A stretch of 64,000 nucleotides of DNA, taken from NCBI GenBank assembly GCA_023362775.1, contig JALMGJ010000001.1:96089501-96153500 (forward strand), written 5' to 3'. Both the position numbers and the translations under genes were made by a program. The DNA comes from Charina bottae (taxonomy: Eukaryota > Chordata > Lepidosauria > Squamata > Charinaidae). The notes below the pieces were generated by a model. It saw only the letters and a list, made by a program, of their open reading frames with translations, searched no databases and was not told the DNA's origin. Shown in pieces: positions 60,995 through 64,000 of this stretch; position 1 is the stretch's first letter, and each line of letters begins with the position of its first letter.

Positions 60995-61757
60995 TGTGGG
61001 CCCTCAGAAGAAACCACGCCTATAAGTTAGACTGAGAAGTCAAAAACATCCTGGAAGAGGACAAGTGAAAACAATTTATGTATTATTCCCAAGAAAACTA
61101 CATGAATGTGTCTATGATATTACCAGGAGTTGGGCTTGACTTGAAGAACACTTGAGTTGACTTTTGTGGTAGAGGATCAGTCCTAGTTGCAGTAAGAAAC
61201 ACGTGGCAAAAAAATGTAACTCCAAAGGTTGAATCAGATTCTCTTTTAATGGAACTCAGCACTCCTTAAGTGCCTTAAACTGCCCTAGTTTGATCTGACA
61301 GATTATCATCAGAATACAGTGTGCTCCAGAGTTCCACAGTTACATAAGGAAATCACTGAATTTACCATCCTTGTAGTTAGATTCTATATATGCACACACA
61401 CAGAGAGAGAGAGAGAGAGAGAATGAGTGAGAGAGAGAGAGAGAGAATGTGTTGGTGTAGATTGGTGTAAATCTGTTTTACTTCCCATGGTCAGGGCAAT
61501 TTTCCGTTCCAGCAGATTTCTGTCTGGATTGTTAATGAAACAGAAGACTTGCTACTCTAATGTATGAGGTGGCTAGGGCTCTTGGCTATTTTTTCACAGT
61601 AGAAACTCTGCATGTGCAGAGTTTTCTTCAGCGGCTGTTGTGCTTTTGCAGCGCTTCCTGGATTGACCATGTTACCTTGTAGTATTGCTAATGCTTATTC
61701 CATCATGGATCCATGGGGAGCAAAGTGTCCATATCTTGCTCCCCATAAGATCTGTTA
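60995..61757. other. No gene; GA-rich microsatellite
   Basis: (GA)n runs at about 61398-61445. The rest shows nothing recognised. Confidence 0.5.
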
Positions 61758-61766
61758 TAAAGCTCT

Positions 61767-61998
61767 ATTTTTTTTAATCCGTTTGATTGTGTCCAATTCT
61801 CGGAGACAGCCTGGACAAGTCCCTGCAGTTTTCTTGGCAAGGTTTTTGGAAGTGGTTTGCCATTGCCTTCTTCCTAGGGCTGAGAGAAAGTGACTGGTCC
61901 AAAGTCACCCAGCTGGCTTTGTGCCTAAGGTAGGACTAGAACTCACAGTCTCCCGGTTTCTAGCCTGATGCCTTAACCACTACACCAAACTGGCTCTC
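61767..61998 (-). repeat. Sauria-type SINE with BovB-like tail
   Basis: BovB-like tail at the left (CCGTTTGATTGTGTCCAATT), tRNA head at the right (CTTAACCACTACACC, CCAAACTGGCTCTC). Exact 9-bp duplications TAAAGCTCT at 61758-61766 and 61999-62007. Confidence 0.93.
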
Positions 61999-62041
61999 TA
62001 AAGCTCTTTTATGGAAGCTCTTTTGGTTTAAGTGTCTAGCA

Positions 62042-62309
62042 CAGAGCTTTCCAAACTGTGTGTCGTGACACAAAAGTGTGTCGCCACACACAGTCTGCTG
62101 TGTCACCACACAACCCGGAAGCGCTGATCATCAGCGCTTCCGGGTTTTCCCGCGGCGACACACCAACGGCAGCGCGCAAAAACCTGAAAGCGGCAGCAGC
62201 GCTTCTGGGTTTTTGCGCGCTGCCGCAACGGCGGCACTTCCGGGTTTTCCCGCGGCGACACACCAACAGCGGTTGGTGTGTCGCCGCAGGAAAACTTTGG
62301 AAAGCCCTG
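62042..62309. mobile_element. Non-autonomous hAT-like element, family 2, CpG-rich
   Basis: Ends CAGAGCTTTCCAAACTGTG and CTTTGGAAAGCCCTG with exact 8-bp duplications GTCTAGCA (62034-62041 and 62310-62317). The interior holds the CCCGCGGCGACACACCAAC module of the element at 28811 in opposite orientation. Confidence 0.94.
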
Positions 62310-62317
62310 GTCTAGCA

Positions 62318-63764
62318 CAGCTACAATATTATCCAGATATACTGTATGCTGTCTCTGTCCTGGGAGGTCCCATTTAGTGATCATAGACAGACCTATGGAC
62401 AGACCTTTTAAAGCCACTGAGGATAGTGACCATTGCAGCAATCTACGTTGCAAGAAGAAATATTTATTTATCTTGAATCTCCTGCCAATCGTTTTGAATT
62501 GGGTGACTGGGAGTTCTACCGTTTGAAAGGAAGCAAACAAAATTCCCTTTCTCCTCTACACCTTTTACAAAAGTCTATTATGGTTTCTGTAGTGGTCTTC
62601 TCATTCCCCCTTCTCCAATTTAAATTTGGAAATTTGGGGGGTTGTTTTCCGAGTAGTTATAGGCTTCCATGGCCCTCCAGCAGGAGAATGGCAGAGACCC
62701 AGATTCAAATTGCGCTGATTGTATGTCTTGGTTTGTTTTCAGTGAGGTGTGGAAGTTACGCCCTTAGCAGGCAGTGGAAAACTTAGAAAGTTGTTTGTAG
62801 CTTCAGTTTTCTCCTTGGCCATGGGGCATTGGGCCTCTCTAATTGTTGAGGACAGGGTGGTTCTTTTCCACATGTGCTCCCTCTCCTACCCCCAAATCAT
62901 CATCATTTGCCTTCATCTGCTTTTAGAGTAATCACAGCAGTTAAAGGCATTAAGCCAAGAATTTGGGTGAAACAATAATATGTGGACAGAAAGTTGAGGC
63001 GTACCATTATCTCTGACCACAAACCAGCGCCGGAGAACAAGTCTCACGCAATGCGATCTTGTTGTGGACCACAAAGCATGTCAAGCAGAGAATGTTTGGC
63101 AAGTCTGTCTAGAATCTGAGGTGGAGATGAGGGCAGAAATTGGATGCAAAGGCATCCCATAGTCTTGCCACCAACCACAGAACGTGAGTTTCAGTGAAAG
63201 CAGTGCTGCTTATTTTGGGAGTGTGAGGAAGTCAAGTAACGCTGAGCCCCTCTGGAAATCAGAGAAGAGAACCAAAGAAGTTGGTTCACCAGACGGTTTT
63301 GTCTTCTCGTCCTAGGCTTAATATGAGTGAGAGAGAGGACAGGAGAGGGAGAAAAATGCCAGCTCAGACCTAGAATCTGTTGCCAACGCTCAGTCATGGA
63401 ATCAGACCCAGAGCCCAACCACTGTTTTTGCTATTAGCTATCCACTGACCTAGGAATGGGACTTGAGGGACTGCTGAGATCAAAATATTTGCAAAGAGAG
63501 ATGCTCATATTTCCAGGTTAACAATGGCATGCCTTGTGAGAGTCCTTAGGAAAACGACAGGTCCTAGGGAATTATGTGCACCCAGCATGCTACTGATTGG
63601 GTAGAGGAAGACTTTCAGTGATGGGTAGCAAAAGGGGGCTTCCAAGCTTGTGGGAGTAGGGTGGGATTTGAATTTGGACTGACCGAAAAACAGCTTGCCT
63701 TATTTCCAAGCTCATACAATTTAAACTAGGGAAAGGGATAGTACGCCCATTAGTGCACTGATGA
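62318..63764. other. Intergenic stretch, no recognised gene
   Basis: Nothing recognised; open frames on both strands lack known motifs. Confidence 0.4.
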
Positions 63765-64000
63765 TTTTATTTATTTATTTATTATTTGGATTTATCCCTG
63801 CCCATCTCTACCATGGTGGACTCTGGGCGGTTTACAATCACAATATAAAAAGTTAAAAGCCTATACATTTAAAAACTACTATAAAAATAAAAAATAAAAA
63901 TCCAAAAAGACGGTATGTTCTTAAAAGGAGGATATTACTAAGCTAACCACCCCCAGGAGGAACTATTATTGCCTTCGTTCCAGGCAAGGCGGCAGAACCA
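63765..64000 (-). mobile_element. L2-type LINE 3' end, continuing beyond the window
   Basis: TTTATTTATTATTTGGATTT, CCTGCCCATCTCTACC and GACTCTGGGCGGTTTACAAT, then CCCCCAGGAGGAACTATTAT and GGCAAGGCGGCAGAACCA, match 57.53-57.77 kb in order. A second copy, more diverged, in the same orientation. Confidence 0.85.

Overview
The window is a gene-poor, repeat-packed stretch of vertebrate nuclear DNA, almost certainly from a squamate reptile (lizard or snake). The evidence is the repeat mixture: a nearly uninterrupted BovB (RTE) LINE, SINEs with tRNA heads and BovB-like tails (Sauria-SINE type), L2-, CR1- and L1-type LINEs, Penelope-like elements (PLEs), a sushi-type chromodomain Ty3/gypsy element and many short hAT-like elements. 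I recognise no host protein-coding exon. Every long reading frame I can explain belongs to a transposable element.

Layout. 1-3.3 kb: SINE and hAT fragments. 3.37-5.99 kb: a BovB insertion with an 854-codon open frame and a 12-bp target duplication. 6.0-8.7 kb: a decayed L1, split by a second, divergent BovB. 8.8-11.2 kb: a decayed RTE element split by two SINEs. 12-15.3 kb: hAT element, CCCTTT repeat, SINEs. 15.3-17.4 kb: an L1-like element lacking ORF2, with a SINE inside. 19-27 kb: PLE 3' ends carrying hammerhead-ribozyme motifs, a hAT element with a 61-bp tandem array, and a perfect-palindrome MITE. 27.8-29.6 kb: two CpG-rich hAT elements. 31.9-36.5 kb: MITEs, a CR1 end, a rearranged sushi-type LTR with a 54-bp perfect inverted repeat, and nested SINEs. 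38.7-42.8 kb: CR1, L2, Tigger-like, hAT and BovB fragments. 43.1-49.0 kb: a complete but inactivated sushi-type Ty3/gypsy element with 364-bp LTRs. 49.3-55 kb: inverted repeats, PLE remnants and simple repeats. 56.5-61.0 kb: a 4.4-kb hAT-bounded segment with exact 8-bp duplications, holding GC-rich promoter-like DNA, an 875-codon L2-type LINE and a CCAAT/CACGTG tandem array. 61.8-64 kb: SINE, hAT and a second L2-type copy running off the edge.

How the parts work together. The LINEs supply reverse transcriptase and endonuclease. The two tRNA-headed SINE families end in BovB-like sequence and presumably borrow the BovB machinery. The hAT-like elements here encode no transposase and would need one in trans. 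Most of their 8-bp target duplications fit nnnTAnnn, the preference of Buster-type hAT transposases. The two sushi-type elements share a primer-binding site complementary to their own transcript start, which points to self-primed reverse transcription.

The observations most worth following are the self-priming signature and its aberrant product at 34.6-35.1 kb, the hammerhead motifs in the PLEs, and the 4.4-kb hAT segment carrying promoter-like DNA. All family names come from motif recognition by eye; no database search was possible.
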